Below are positions 12,434-23,303 of a DNA stretch of 64,000 nucleotides, one piece after another. The stretch comes from Caenorhabditis remanei. Taxonomy: Eukaryota > Nematoda > Chromadorea > Rhabditida > Rhabditidae. Under the pieces are notes generated by a model. The model had not been told where the DNA came from. It worked only from the letters and a program-made list of their open reading frames with translations, and did no database searches. Location of the stretch: contig NC_071330.1 in NCBI RefSeq assembly GCF_010183535.1, positions 9,343,717 to 9,407,716 of the forward strand, read 5' to 3'. Positions within the stretch are counted from its first letter, which is position 1, and each line of letters starts with the position of its first letter. A program made the translations under genes and the position numbers.

Positions 12434-12910
12434 ATGAAGTTCTACTCGATTCTTCTCTTTGCTTCCATAATTTCCATGATCCACGGAGCTCCGTCTCCAC
12501 AAATCGGAAGACTTGGGAATTCAATGCAACCGGAAGTTCATGCAACTGGTAAGTCATTTCACGGAATATTCTCAAAGATTTAATGAAAATGTTGCTTGTT
12601 TTCAGGATTGATTCCAATGATAACTGGAACAAACGTTCCGGAATCAGAAGAAGAAATCGAAGCCCCAATATATGATCAACACGAAGTGGATAAAGTTAAG
12701 GGATTGGTGAAAGAAACAGCTGAAAATGGAAGACATCCGGAGAAATTTACGAATGAATCATCTGTTCAATTACTTGAAGGATTGGGAGAAACAACAACAA
12801 CTCCACCTGCATTATCAACAACTCCTCGTTCCATTTTCACTCTTCCAAATGGAATTCTGACTGTTTCAACTGGATATTCAACTGTTACATCCACTTCTAA
12901 ATCCCATTGA
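12434..12910 (+). CDS. small secreted protein, unknown function
   Basis: Exons 12434-12548 and 12606-12910 join in phase and encode 139 residues. The N-terminus is a clear signal peptide (MKFYSILLFASIISMIHG, then APSPQ). The mature part has an acidic stretch (SEEEIEAPIYDQHEVDKV) and a Thr/Ser-rich C-terminal third (TTTTPPALSTTP). There is no transmembrane segment and no cysteine in the mature part. The second intron end is a standard TTTTCAG, and AATAAA follows about 15 bp after the stop. I do not recognise a family; the Thr-rich composition resembles the gene just upstream. Confidence 0.65.
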
Positions 12911-13245
12911 TTCTCGTGATTCAATAAAGAGATTTGTTAATAATTTGTACTGAAATTGACCTTTGAGCAATTATTTCGAGTCAAGCGACCACATCGATTA
13001 ACGTTTTTGATTCGTGGGAATCAAGAGATGGATATACATAATTATCAAACTTTCAAGAGCATGTGACACGTATCCAGGCTGAAATTAATTATACAGACGG
13101 AAAAAATCATAAAGATTAGTCGGAAAGCATGAAGCTCCCATAGAAAATCAATTATTAATTCAGAAAATTAATTAATTCAGAAAAAAACTTTAAATTAATT
13201 CAGAAAACAGTCTTTATTCCATCGTTCCCTATGTTTTCTTCATTA

Positions 13246-14133
13246 TCAAACACTCATATTCGCCAGTTCATTTTCAAGAGCCTCATCAAAATCACTTCCG
13301 ACGTCTGATTCTGATTCAAGTTTCAATTCTTCTGGAGCTTGATTTGCTGTTATCATCAAGTTAGTTGTATTCATGTTAGCCTGAAAAAACAACTGTTCAC
13401 TATAAAAAAGAATCCAACTGCTCACCCGTTGAATAGTACCCAAATCTTCTTCTGGATCTGGATTTTCATTTGAACTGCTCAATTCTGATGCTTCTAATGA
13501 CGACTTTTTCTCTTTCGAAGTCTTCTTTTTCTCAAGAGTTTCCCATTTTTCATCTATTATTTCATCTGGAATCCAATCATTCATTTCCAATGCATCTGAC
13601 CAATATCTCGGTGCTCCGTGATATCGAACAATGAATGTTTTGAATGCATATGGACCAATAAAATAGTCAAGTAAACTTTTTGGTTCGAATGATTCCACGT
13701 GTCGGATTACATCGATTTTCAGATGGTGAGAACGGATTTGATGAGGCGCACGAGAGATCTGAATAGATGAAGTTCTTCCAGATTCAGAATTATTGGAAAA
13801 ACTTTCAACAATTTCGCCTGTTTTTGTTTAATAATAAACACATTTTCACTAGTCGAAAAAAGTCGTGAATTCGTCATTCGAATACGGCAAACGACATCAA
13901 ATGGGGATAAGTTGACGATTTCATGCTCCCAAAAACCCCGTTCATTCGAACTAATTTCAACATCATTCGGCTCTACTTCGATATTAATTTGACTTATATC
14001 TCTGAAATATATTAAAGAAAAGATATTTCCGAGAAAAATCCACTTACTTTAATATATTTTTGTATTCCAACTCGACATCTTTCTCAAGTTTTTCCCATTC
14101 TCTTCGATGACGTTCACGATATTTTTCATTCAT
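13246..14133 (-). CDS. possible MSP-domain protein
   Basis: Four exons on the minus strand (14133-14048, 14001-13850, 13817-13426, 13380-13246) give about 254 residues. The start is a charged helix (MNEKYRERHRREWEKLEKDV). It is followed by a segment patterned like the beginning of a major sperm protein domain (VEPNDVEISS, then EIVNLSPFDVVCRIRMTNSRLFS), where MSPs have a strand, an NxS turn and a K/R-x-T/M core. The middle is lysine-rich (EKKKTSKEKK) and the C-terminus acidic. The second intron would be only 32 nt; without it the frame breaks. The MSP call is tentative, and a broken gene is possible if that intron is not spliced. Confidence 0.45.
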
Positions 14134-14766
14134 ATTTCAAAGAGAAAATAGAAAATGAATAAGGGAGGATGTGTTGGTTCCGGTATTTAATTCCACGTAT
14201 GTTCAGAAATTGATCAAGAAAAATCATTTAAAAATTTGAGAATTTAAAAAATGTTAATTAAGATATTTCTGACTTTTAGAAGTGAAAATGAATGTATTTC
14301 TTGTCTTAATACGAGCCCAGATATTTTCCTACTGTCTCTAACAGTTTTCTTCCATTTTTCAACTATTGTTGACTGTTATAACATAAGTTTCAGATAAGAA
14401 AATTTATTCCTATCTGTGAAAACTAGAACGATTCTGGATAGAACTGTACGTAAAAAGAGTATAGAATCAGAAAAAAGGATAGAAAACTAATAATTTATCT
14501 CCATATAGTCCCTCAAAACTTCAGATGTATCTACTATGATTTCTACTCGTCACTTTCCATTTCCCTTCTCGTTTCTTCGATTATTTGAAACTCTCGTTTC
14601 TTCCACCCCTCAAAGACCCAAAAAATGTCTTTATTGTATTCTATGCTACAGCTCATTTTATAACCCGTCCGGTCATGAATTCAAACAAAAAAGTTACGAT
14701 TCAAGCGGAGAAGATATAAAACTCCGTTGATGTTTCTCCACTGTGCAAGACCGTTTCATTCACAAA
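14134..14766. other. divergent promoter region
   Basis: This spacer lies between the minus-strand gene and the galectin-like gene. It is AT-rich and holds no supported gene. An in-frame-looking ORF at 14536-14730 has no coding character. Confidence 0.5.
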
Positions 14767-16865
14767 ATGTTGCTTCTTTTTATTACTTTTCTATTATGGA
14801 TTCCTGCCACGTCAGCAGATATGCCATGGCTGAATTGCAACACAATAGTTAGTTATTCTGATTTTCGAACGATATAATTGAGAATGTTTTAGAAAGGAAA
14901 TCTTCATGAAAAGATGATTCGATTCTCTCGATCAATGGAGATAGGGGATAAACTTACAGTAACCGGAAGAGTTGCACCTCATGCGAATATGTGAGAAACC
15001 ATTGAATCGAGTAGTTGGGAACTCCCTTCTTTCAGGTCGTACCTCAATTTGTATTCTGGATTTAACAGTGTTTTCATTAAAAGTCCATGTACGATCCATG
15101 TGAGAGTTCAATATCAGAGAAACTCAATCATCTATAACAGCTTTTTTGTAAGTTATACATATTTGAAACACAAAAAATGAAGTGTTTTTCAGGGTAGATG
15201 GGGACCAGAAAGCTTTGGAAAACAGCCATATTTAACTGATAGTTATTATACAATCTCTATTTTGTAAGAATTCTGAAATTCTCTACTCTTAGAACTTTAT
15301 TCGTTTTTCAGGCGAGGTCCGAAGTCGTATCGAGTTTTTATGGGGCCGAATGAAATTAAAAATTACCCATACAGAAATCCAGTGGGTTGGGAAATTGGAA
15401 ATATGAGAGGATATGGAGATTGGTCGATTGACACTGTTACGATGTGAGTGAACATTGAAGGGAAGATTAACTTCTCTTTCTGAACACTTTAGGGACTGCC
15501 ACAGACCAGGAATCCCAACAACAGTTGATCCAAATGCTACAACTCCAACTACAACTCCAGTTCCAACAACTCCAGTCCCAACAACTCCAACAACAACAAC
15601 AGCAGTTCAAGTGAGACAGAATCCGATTGCAGCTGATCCGAATGGATCTGCAAATGGATCTGATATTGTTGTAACGAAACCAGGTTCCTCATCGAACAGT
15701 GGATCCGATTCGAATAGTTCTAATAGTTCTAATAATTCAAACAACAACAATTCCAATAATGGCAATAGTAATGGAAACCATGGAAATTCTAATAACGGAA
15801 ATGGATCAAATAATAGTAATGGAAATGGAAACGGAAGTAATGGAAACAAGAATAATGGAAACGGAAACTCTGATTCGGGTAATGGAAATGGAAATGGAAA
15901 CGGTATGTTAACAGCACATTACTACCTAGTAGCTGCAGTACTGGTCAGAAAGAATAAGACACTGGCAGTTTTAAGTTGGAAGTATTCAACTTTGCGAGTG
16001 TGACACGGCCTCAGTGATTGTTTCACGATATCGATTGTTTATGGAGATCATAGATCAAAAGTAGAGCTTCAATTTCGTAGTTGACAACTTTTTTGTACGG
16101 GCACATCCTAAGAAGTTATAAGAAGTCAAAGTAAACAGCTCAAAAATCTCTCCTTTAAGACTAAAAAAGAGCAACAATTGCGAGAAAAAACTGTGAAGAT
16201 TGATAACTTCATGTCACACTCCCAAAGTTGACTATTTTCATCTAAAAACTGCAAGTGTCTCATTTTTATGGCCAGTACTGTAGGTACTAAGTATCCCTGC
16301 ATAAACAATTTTTGACGTTTTATGATCCATTAACTCTTAGTTGTTTTAGTAGTTTTAGGAGACTTATCTGAAATGTTTAGTTTAGGAAACGGAAATGGAA
16401 ACAATGGAAATAACAATGGAAATAATGGAAACGGAAACGGAAATAATGGGAACGGCAACGGGAATGGAAGTAATGGAAATGGAAACAATGGAAATGGAAA
16501 TGGATTCAATGGAAACCTTCAATATCCCTACCCTCCCCATGGATTCTATCCACCGGGATACCCGTATCCACCTGGTTATCCATATCCTCCTCCGGGTGGT
16601 TTCTACTATCCTCCAGGTTTCCAGATTTTAAGTTAATCCAGAATCTGAATGTCGTTTCAGGAGGTGTCCCACCACAAAATGGATTGAATGGACAGAATGC
16701 AAACGGTCAACCAAACATCATTGTGATCAATTCGGATGGAAGTAAAGGAAGGAGAAATCGTGGACCACAGTTTGCTTTGGATAATTTTGAAGATGATGAA
16801 GATGGTTTGTTTTTTGAACATTAAAAATCAAAAATATATTTATTCCATTTTCAGATGAGTGTTAA
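14767..16865 (+). CDS. secreted galectin-domain protein with Asn/Gly-rich tail
   Basis: Exons 14767-14847, 14893-14990, 15036-15147, 15193-15263, 15312-15443, 15493-15902, 16386-16616, 16661-16804 and 16855-16865 all keep frame and encode 429 residues. Order: signal peptide (1-17, ending ATSA), a galectin-like beta-sandwich (about 28-165), a Thr/Pro linker, a long Asn/Gly/Ser tract (about 215-350), a Tyr/Pro/Gly segment with repeated YPPGYPYPP, and an acidic end (DNFEDDEDDEC). In the galectin part, WGPE fits the W-G-x-E sugar-binding motif, but the H-x-N-P-R motif is replaced by YLNLYS, so lactose binding is doubtful. Galectins normally lack a signal peptide; this one has one. It is probably an extracellular matrix or defence-type lectin. 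Confidence 0.75.
15920..16293. mobile_element. inverted-repeat MITE in galectin-gene intron
   Basis: Two arms of about 90 bp, roughly 80-85% alike by eye, face each other in the 483 bp intron. Matching blocks include GCAGTACTGG, AAGACACTGGCAGTTTT and CAACTTTG-GAGTGTGACA with its partner near 16210. I could not fix the target duplication. The intron falls exactly within the Asn/Gly-rich coding tract. Confidence 0.7.
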
Positions 16866-17200
16866 ATCCCTCCAAATCATTCAATCACATTCAATGTTTC
16901 TCTGAAATAAATTTTAATTTGGTTTTGTTTTTAATTTGATCACATCGATAAACCTTTTTCAACTTTTCTCTTCCCTACCGCAATCAAAACGGCAGATATA
17001 AAGAGGAAGTGAAATGAGGAAATAGTTTTCCTACTACTACTACAACAACAGTTACTGTCACTCGCCGTTCTTCTTGATTTACACCCAAAAACGTTTTGAT
17101 GACCTTCGACAATTGGACTTCCTTATTAACGTCAATGATATAAAAGGGTGGTCTGGAGATTGGAATGGCATCCTTTCGAAAAGAAGGTTCAGAAATAGTA

Positions 17201-18113
17201 ATGGACGATATTACTAGAAGAAACGCTTACAGATTTGTCGCCTATTCGGCTGTCACTTTTTCTGTGGTTGCTGTATTCTCAGTAAGTTTTGAAAATATTC
17301 CATCTTTTAAATATTCAATTTCAGCTATGCATCACTCTTCCATTGGTATACAATTATGTTCACGGAATCAAGTCTCAAATCAACCACCAGATTTCATTCT
17401 GCAAACATTCTGCTCGTGACATTTTCTCTGAAGTCAATCATATTCGTGCCAATCCAAATAATGCTACTCTTCGTGAGAAACGCCAAGCTGGTGAATGCTC
17501 TGGATGCTGTCTCCCAGGAGCAGCTGGACCAGCTGGAACTCCAGGAAAACCAGGAAGACCAGGACGTCCAGGAGCAGCTGGACTTCCAGGAAATCCAGGA
17601 AGACCACCAGCACAACCATGTGATCCAATTACTCCACCGCCATGTCGTCCATGCCCACAAGGACCAGCTGGAGCTCCAGGAGCCCCAGGACCACAAGGAG
17701 ATGCCGGAGCTCCAGGACAACCAGGATACGGAAGCGGAGTCGGAGCACCAGGACCAGCTGGACCAAAGGGAGCCCCAGGAGCACCAGGACATCCAGGACA
17801 AGCTGGATCTCCAGGTCGTCCAGGAGCTGATGCTCAATCTCAGTCTACTCCAGGAGCTCCTGGATCAGCTGGACCACAAGGACCACCAGGACCATCAGGA
17901 GCCCCAGGAGCACCAGGAGGACCAGGATTCCCAGGAGCGCCAGGACCAAAGGGACCATCTGGAGCGCCAGGACAACCAGGAGCCAATGGAAATCCAGGAG
18001 CCCCAGGTCAACCAGGACAATCTGGAGGATCAGGAGAACGTGGAATCTGTCCAAAGTATTGTGCCATTGATGGAGGAGTTTTCTTCGATGATGGAACTTT
18101 CCGTAGACGTTAA
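17201..18113 (+). CDS. cuticle collagen, copy A
   Basis: Exons 17201-17281 and 17325-18113 encode 289 residues. The start [20 protein letters not shown] is the nematode cuticle collagen N-terminus and includes one membrane-spanning helix. An R-E-K-R furin-type site precedes QAGECSGCC. Gly-X-Y blocks follow, separated by cysteine knots (CSGCC, CDP...PPCRPC), and the protein ends with [10 protein letters not shown]. The protein is secreted by the epidermis, cleaved, trimerised and cross-linked into cuticle. TATAAAAG lies at 17139-17146, about 60 bp upstream. An in-frame ATG at 17165 is possible, but family starts favour 17201. It closely resembles the col-92/93/94 group as I recall it. It is near-identical to copy C at 21696-22608, in opposite orientation. 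Confidence 0.92.
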
Positions 18114-18416
18114 TTCTCTTTTTTTATTGATTCTTTTCATCGATTTGAGATCTTTTTCTCTCTGAATAATGAATCGTTCAAACTTTTTTATGCCTTCAAA
18201 TAATCACTCAATTCGTACAAAATTTGTTTGATTTTTTATCTCTTCCCGACTAAGCTCGCGTATGTCCTGAACTATTAGAAACTGCAAAAAAAACGATGAC
18301 CATGAACAACCAAAACGTGACAGTTCTCTGGCAAACCCAAACATTCGGGTGAAACGAAAATATGGTCATTGAATTCTACGTTCTCGATACACTGAGGTCA
18401 AAAGTTTTCATTTTGT

Positions 18417-19309
18417 CTCAGGTATTTTTGGGCAAGGGTAGGGCAACGAAACTTTCGATTGGGCCATGTGGCCCGTGAATAGGGCACAGTGCCCGCAAAA
18501 AGGGCCACATGGCCCAGTGGGCGCAAGTTGGGCGCAGGTTGGGCCACAGGTTGAGAGTTAGGAAATACTTGGTGGATGTGGGCACAGGTTGGGCGCTTGG
18601 TGAGGATGAATGGGCGCAGCATGGGCACGGAGTGGGCACAAGTGGAGAAATTGCGCTCTACTGCGCACTCTGATTTTTCGCCACGATTTTTCTTATTTAT
18701 TTCGTTTCTTTTTCAATTTTATCGTCCTTTTATATAATTCTACTTATTTCGCACAGAAAATGAAACAAATCTAAACTCGACTTAACAGGTAAGACAGTAT
18801 TTTTTATTTGTTTTTGTTTACTTTTGGTGAAATAAATTTCAGCTGAACAAAAAATGATTTCAACAACACAAGAATCATCACCAACTACGCTCTCCAGCTG
18901 CTCATTTTCTTCTATCTTTAATTTTTTGCATTTACTCTGAATTTTTTGTTGTAATTTGTATATTTGTAGTTTTCACGAAAAATAATTTCCTTTTCCTGTT
19001 TCCCTATGTTTCATCTTCTAGTTTGACCAATTTCAGCTTATATTATCTTATTACTTTCCATAATTATTGAAATAATTGTTTTGTGTTTGAATTTGACAAA
19101 TAAATAGCAGAAAAGTACAAAAAGTGTAATCTTGTTAATTATTGTGATTAATGGGAAAGAGAAAAGGGAGCTGAATGCTGCGCGTTGAACCGAATTTCGG
19201 CACTTTGCCCACGAAATGGGCCATGTGGCCCAGAATATGGGCATGATGGCCCGCGTAGGGCGGGCCATACTGCCCATTTCGTGGGCAAAGTGGCCCAAAA
19301 ATACCTGAG
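18417..19309. mobile_element. non-autonomous transposon with GGCC-rich ends
   Basis: The terminal inverted repeats start CTCAGGTATTTTTGGGC and are flanked by TGT on both sides, a likely 3 bp duplication. Next to each end is a G+C-rich zone packed with variants of GGGCANNNTGGCCC and GGCCATGTGGCC, strikingly unlike the AT-rich surroundings. The inner part is AT-rich and has no transposase. The ORFs here are artefacts of the repeat. Confidence 0.75.
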
Positions 19310-19606
19310 TGTTTTAGCGTTCTGGGCTTTGATGACAGTACGCCAAAGATTTCAATAACTTTCCCATGAGCCCCAAGAAAAGGAAAATATTAACGCCGCC
19401 CACGTTAATTGCGGTCCCTACTGATAGAAGATTGAAATGTGATCACCCCTCTATTTTCAGAGACCCGTTCTATTTTGAGTTGAGAAGGGAAATTTCCTCA
19501 AACTAGGGCAGAGCCAAAAAACGAGTTTTGTACAGTTTAGGGAAGTGATTATCGTTCTAGTACTGCGTCACTGAATGAATGAAAATCTTTATTATACTCG
19601 AAATAT
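19310..19606. other. intergenic spacer
   Basis: AT-rich spacer between the transposon and the 3' end of collagen B. I see nothing in it. Confidence 0.5.
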
Positions 19607-20594
19607 TTATTTTCTTCTGGTTCCGTCCTCGAAGAAAACTCCTCCATCGATAGCACAATACTTTGGACAGATTCCACGTTCTCCTGATCCTCCAGATTGT
19701 CCTGGTTGACCTGGGGCTCCTGGATTTCCATTGGCTCCTGGTTGTCCTGGGGCTCCAGATGGTCCCTTTGGTCCTGGTGCTCCTGGGAATCCTGGTCCTC
19801 CTGGTGCGCCTGGGGCTCCTGATGGTCCCGGTGGACCCTGTGGTCCGGCTTGTCCTGGGGCTCCTGGAGTAGACTGAGATTGAGCATCAGCTCCTGGACG
19901 ACCTGGAGATCCAGCTTGTCCTGGGTGTCCTGGTTGTCCACGTGGTCCCTTTGGTCCAGCTGGTCCTGGTGCTCCAACGCCTCCTCCGTATCCTGGTTGT
20001 CCTGGTGCACCGGAATCTCCTTGTGGTCCTGGAGATCCTGGAGCTCCTGGTGGTCCTTGTGGGCATGGACGACATGGTGGTGGAGTGATTGGGTGGCATG
20101 GTTGTGCTGGTGGTCTTCCTGGATTTCCTGGAAGTCCTCCGGCTCCTGGACGTCCTGGTCTTCCTGGCTTTCCTGGAGTTCCAGCTGGTCCAGCTGATCC
20201 TGGGAGACAGCATCCAGAGCAAGATCCTGCATTTCCTCCATTATTGCCAGCGGAAGCGAATGAATCAACAGATCCAGAATCAAAGTCATATCCGGCTTGG
20301 CGAGCAAAACGAGTGTTGTTGTTCTTTGGATTAGAACGAATATGATTGACTTCGGAGAAGATATCACGGGCAGAATGTTTGCAGAAAGAGATCTGATGAT
20401 CGATTTGAGTCTTAACGGTATTCACGTAGTTGTATACCATCGGGATGGTAATACACAGCTGAAAAGAAATTATATTTTCACTTTGAAGACTGAAATATCT
20501 AATGAAAACTGACCGAAAACACGGCAACTACAGAGAAAGTGACAGCTGCATAAGCCACAAAACGATAGGCATTTCTTCTAGTGATATCCTCCAT
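19607..20594 (-). CDS. cuticle collagen, copy B
   Basis: Exons 20594-20514 and 20458-19607 encode 310 residues. The architecture is that of copies A and C, starting [20 protein letters not shown], with an R-F-A-R cleavage site and the same cysteine pattern and C-terminal [10 protein letters not shown]. It differs by an insert of about 20 residues rich in Gly/Ser/Asp/Asn after the cleavage site ([20 protein letters not shown]), by several substitutions in the Gly-X-Y region, and by ending GTRRK. A TATA box (TATAAAAAG on the minus strand) lies about 50 bp upstream of the start. It sits between A and C but is clearly more diverged than they are from each other. Confidence 0.92.
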
Positions 20595-21695
20595 TTTTCT
20601 TCGAAACGAAAGAATGAATTGAACGTCGTCAGGACAACCTTTTTATACGGTTTCTCTCCGTTTCTATCTCTTCACCTTTCAAAGTTTCAAAGTTCTTCGA
20701 ATCCACCTTTTTCTCGGTTATCTCTTGTTTAGTGTGTCCATATCGTTGTTAAGGAACTAAATTCTCTTCAAAAAAGAGAAGGAAGTAACTTGTTTTCTTC
20801 TTTTTTCTAGGTTTTTTTCATTGATTAGAGAGGAAACTGAGGTGACACAACACAGAAAAATGAGAGAAGAAGAGGATGAACGCATGATGATGATGTGATG
20901 GTCAGATGGAACAGTTTGCAGAGAAAACGAGAGAATTCTTGAAGGAATTATGCCAGAGTGAAAGTGAGAAGTGTACTGATAAAATCTGAATTAACTGGGA
21001 AGACTGTAAACTGTTTCAGCTATAATTGTTTTTCTGAACTCGAGTAATTAAATAGAAAAAGAAACTTCTCGTTTCTGGTCGATCAAAAATCATAAAAATA
21101 GAACAGTCGCATAATTAAAATAGGGAAAAGCAAAAGAAACCAATTAAAACAAAATAAACTTATTCAACTCATCCAACTATTGAGCTTTTTTAAATCCTGA
21201 GACATAATCCTGCCATCAAGTTGGTTTTATAATGTTCTGGTTTGTTATTTGTCCTTTCCAAATAAATTTCCGAGCGGAAACTTTCAAAGTGTACTACTTC
21301 TTGGTGGTTTTCTATCGAAACACTCCGAGTTCCAGCTTTTTCAAGCTCTCCATACAAGTTTTTGTTTTATGCTCAAGTCTAACGTCTCAAAAATTTTCCA
21401 GTTCGTTCTCTGATTCAACGAGATTTCTGCAAACATATCTCCTTCTCTTTCTCTTCTTATGTCGTTAACTTGCGAAAATGACCTTGTCAGATTATTTGAA
21501 ACCAGTTTTCGAAACCAATTAAACAGCTGGAAGTTTCTCTTTCCGCAATCAAACACCTGTCCAGTTTCTCTGTTTTCTAATCTTGACCGCCGCCCTTTTT
21601 GAGAAGAAATGTATGGAAAAAAGTATAAAGAATGATTCATTATTCAGAGAGAAAAAGATCTCAAATCGATGAAAAGAATCAATAAAAAAAGAGAA
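20595..21695. other. intergenic region between collagens B and C
   Basis: This 1.1 kb holds the promoter of collagen B and the 3' flank of collagen C, both on the minus strand. It is AT-rich with no supported ORF. Confidence 0.5.
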
Positions 21696-22608
21696 TTAAC
21701 GTCTACGGAAAGTTCCATCATCGAAGAAAACTCCTCCATCAATGGCACAATACTTTGGACAGATTCCACGTTCTCCTGATCCTCCAGATTGTCCTGGTTG
21801 ACCTGGGGCTCCTGGATTTCCATTGGCTCCTGGTTGTCCTGGCGCTCCAGATGGTCCCTTTGGTCCTGGCGCTCCTGGGAATCCTGGTCCTCCTGGTGCT
21901 CCTGGGGCTCCTGATGGTCCTGGTGGTCCTTGTGGTCCAGCTGATCCAGGAGCTCCTGGAGTAGACTGAGATTGAGCATCAGCTCCTGGACGACCTGGAG
22001 ATCCAGCTTGTCCTGGATGTCCTGGTGCTCCTGGGGCTCCCTTTGGTCCAGCTGGTCCTGGTGCTCCGACTCCGCTTCCGTATCCTGGTTGTCCTGGAGC
22101 TCCGGCATCTCCTTGTGGTCCTGGGGCTCCTGGAGCTCCAGCTGGTCCTTGTGGGCATGGACGACATGGCGGTGGAGTAATTGGATCACATGGTTGTGCT
22201 GGTGGTCTTCCTGGATTTCCTGGAAGTCCAGCTGCTCCTGGGCGTCCTGGTCTTCCTGGTTTTCCTGGAGTTCCAGCTGGTCCAGCTGCTCCTGGGAGAC
22301 AGCATCCAGAGCATTCACCAGCTTGGCGTTTCTCACGAAGAGTAGCATTATTTGGATTGGCACGAATATGATTGACTTCAGAGAAAATGTCACGAGCAGA
22401 ATGTTTGCAGAATGAAATCTGGTGGTTGATTTGAGACTTGATTCCGTGAACATAATTGTATACCAATGGAAGAGTGATGCATAGCTGAAATTGAATATTT
22501 AAAAGATGGAATATTTTCAAAACTTACTGAGAATACAGCAACCACAGAAAAAGTGACAGCCGAATAGGCGACAAATCTGTAAGCGTTTCTTCTAGTAATA
22601 TCGTCCAT
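21696..22608 (-). CDS. cuticle collagen, copy C
   Basis: Exons 22608-22528 and 22484-21696 encode 289 residues. The translation appears identical to copy A, and even the alternative reading frames differ by one residue in the part I compared. The intron, the first 15 or so bases of 5' UTR back to the TATA box (TATAAAAGG on the minus strand, near 22665), and about 60 bp of 3' UTR also match. The function and motifs are those of copy A. The match stops just upstream of the TATA box and shortly after the stop, so the duplicated unit is about 1.03 kb. Confidence 0.92.
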
Positions 22609-23303
22609 TACTATTTCTGAACCTTCTTTTCGAAAGGATGCCATTCCAATCTCCAGACCAACCTTTTATACTTTCCATGTTTACAACCAGAAGAGAAAGA
22701 AAAGAGGAAGTTGTGATTGAGTTGTATCTTCCCCTCAAACGAAGGTCACATATTCCCAGTACCTCTATTCGATTTCTTCGTTTTCTCATCGAAATTAATG
22801 AAGAACAGTTCTATTCAATTCTTTCGCTTTATCATGAGAAGAGGACACAATTATAAGTTCAGAAAAGGGGTTTACTTCCTAGTTTCAATCATATCAATGG
22901 ACACGTTTCCCTCTTTTCTCACAACTTTCTCCTTCCTATTTCTGGGAATATCTGGCTTTCTCCTCTCTACAAAATCGTTCTCTTTTCGGAGGGCGGTAGC
23001 AGATATTTAAATGAGAAAAACGGAAAGAGTGTAACCAAATTGAATTTTTGTCTCTTGGTTTTTGAACTTTCAGGTAAAGGGAAGGAAACAACTCAAAGGA
23101 ACTAATACATTCATTCAATCAGTTTTTCTCACAGTCTCACTGATAGTAGATCGAGAATTTTTGGAAATTTCTTCTTGAAACCTGAAAAATACTTGAAACC
23201 TGAAACAAACATTTTATTTTTTGTGTTATTCGCAAGAAATGAACAATTTATCACAATAAATTAACCGGTACATCATCAAATATTGAATTCAACTCAAATT
23301 ATT
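22609..23303. other. collagen C promoter and spacer
   Basis: Upstream region of collagen C and 3' flank of the next minus-strand gene. No supported gene. Confidence 0.5.

Noticed and set aside
18398..19298. ORFs with repeated GPCAHS-like or MGHFAHEM sequence
   Set aside because: They come from the GGCC-rich repeat units of the transposon.
21013..21020. CTGTTTCA, the 21U-RNA (piRNA) upstream motif; also near 1911
   Set aside because: Isolated copies without an AT-rich cluster; CTGTTTCA also arises in ordinary splice acceptors.
17356..22415. Long frame-shifted and antisense ORFs over the collagens (Gln/Leu/Asp-rich or Trp/Ser-rich)
   Set aside because: Gly-X-Y coding leaves the other frames open; they are shadows of the three collagens.
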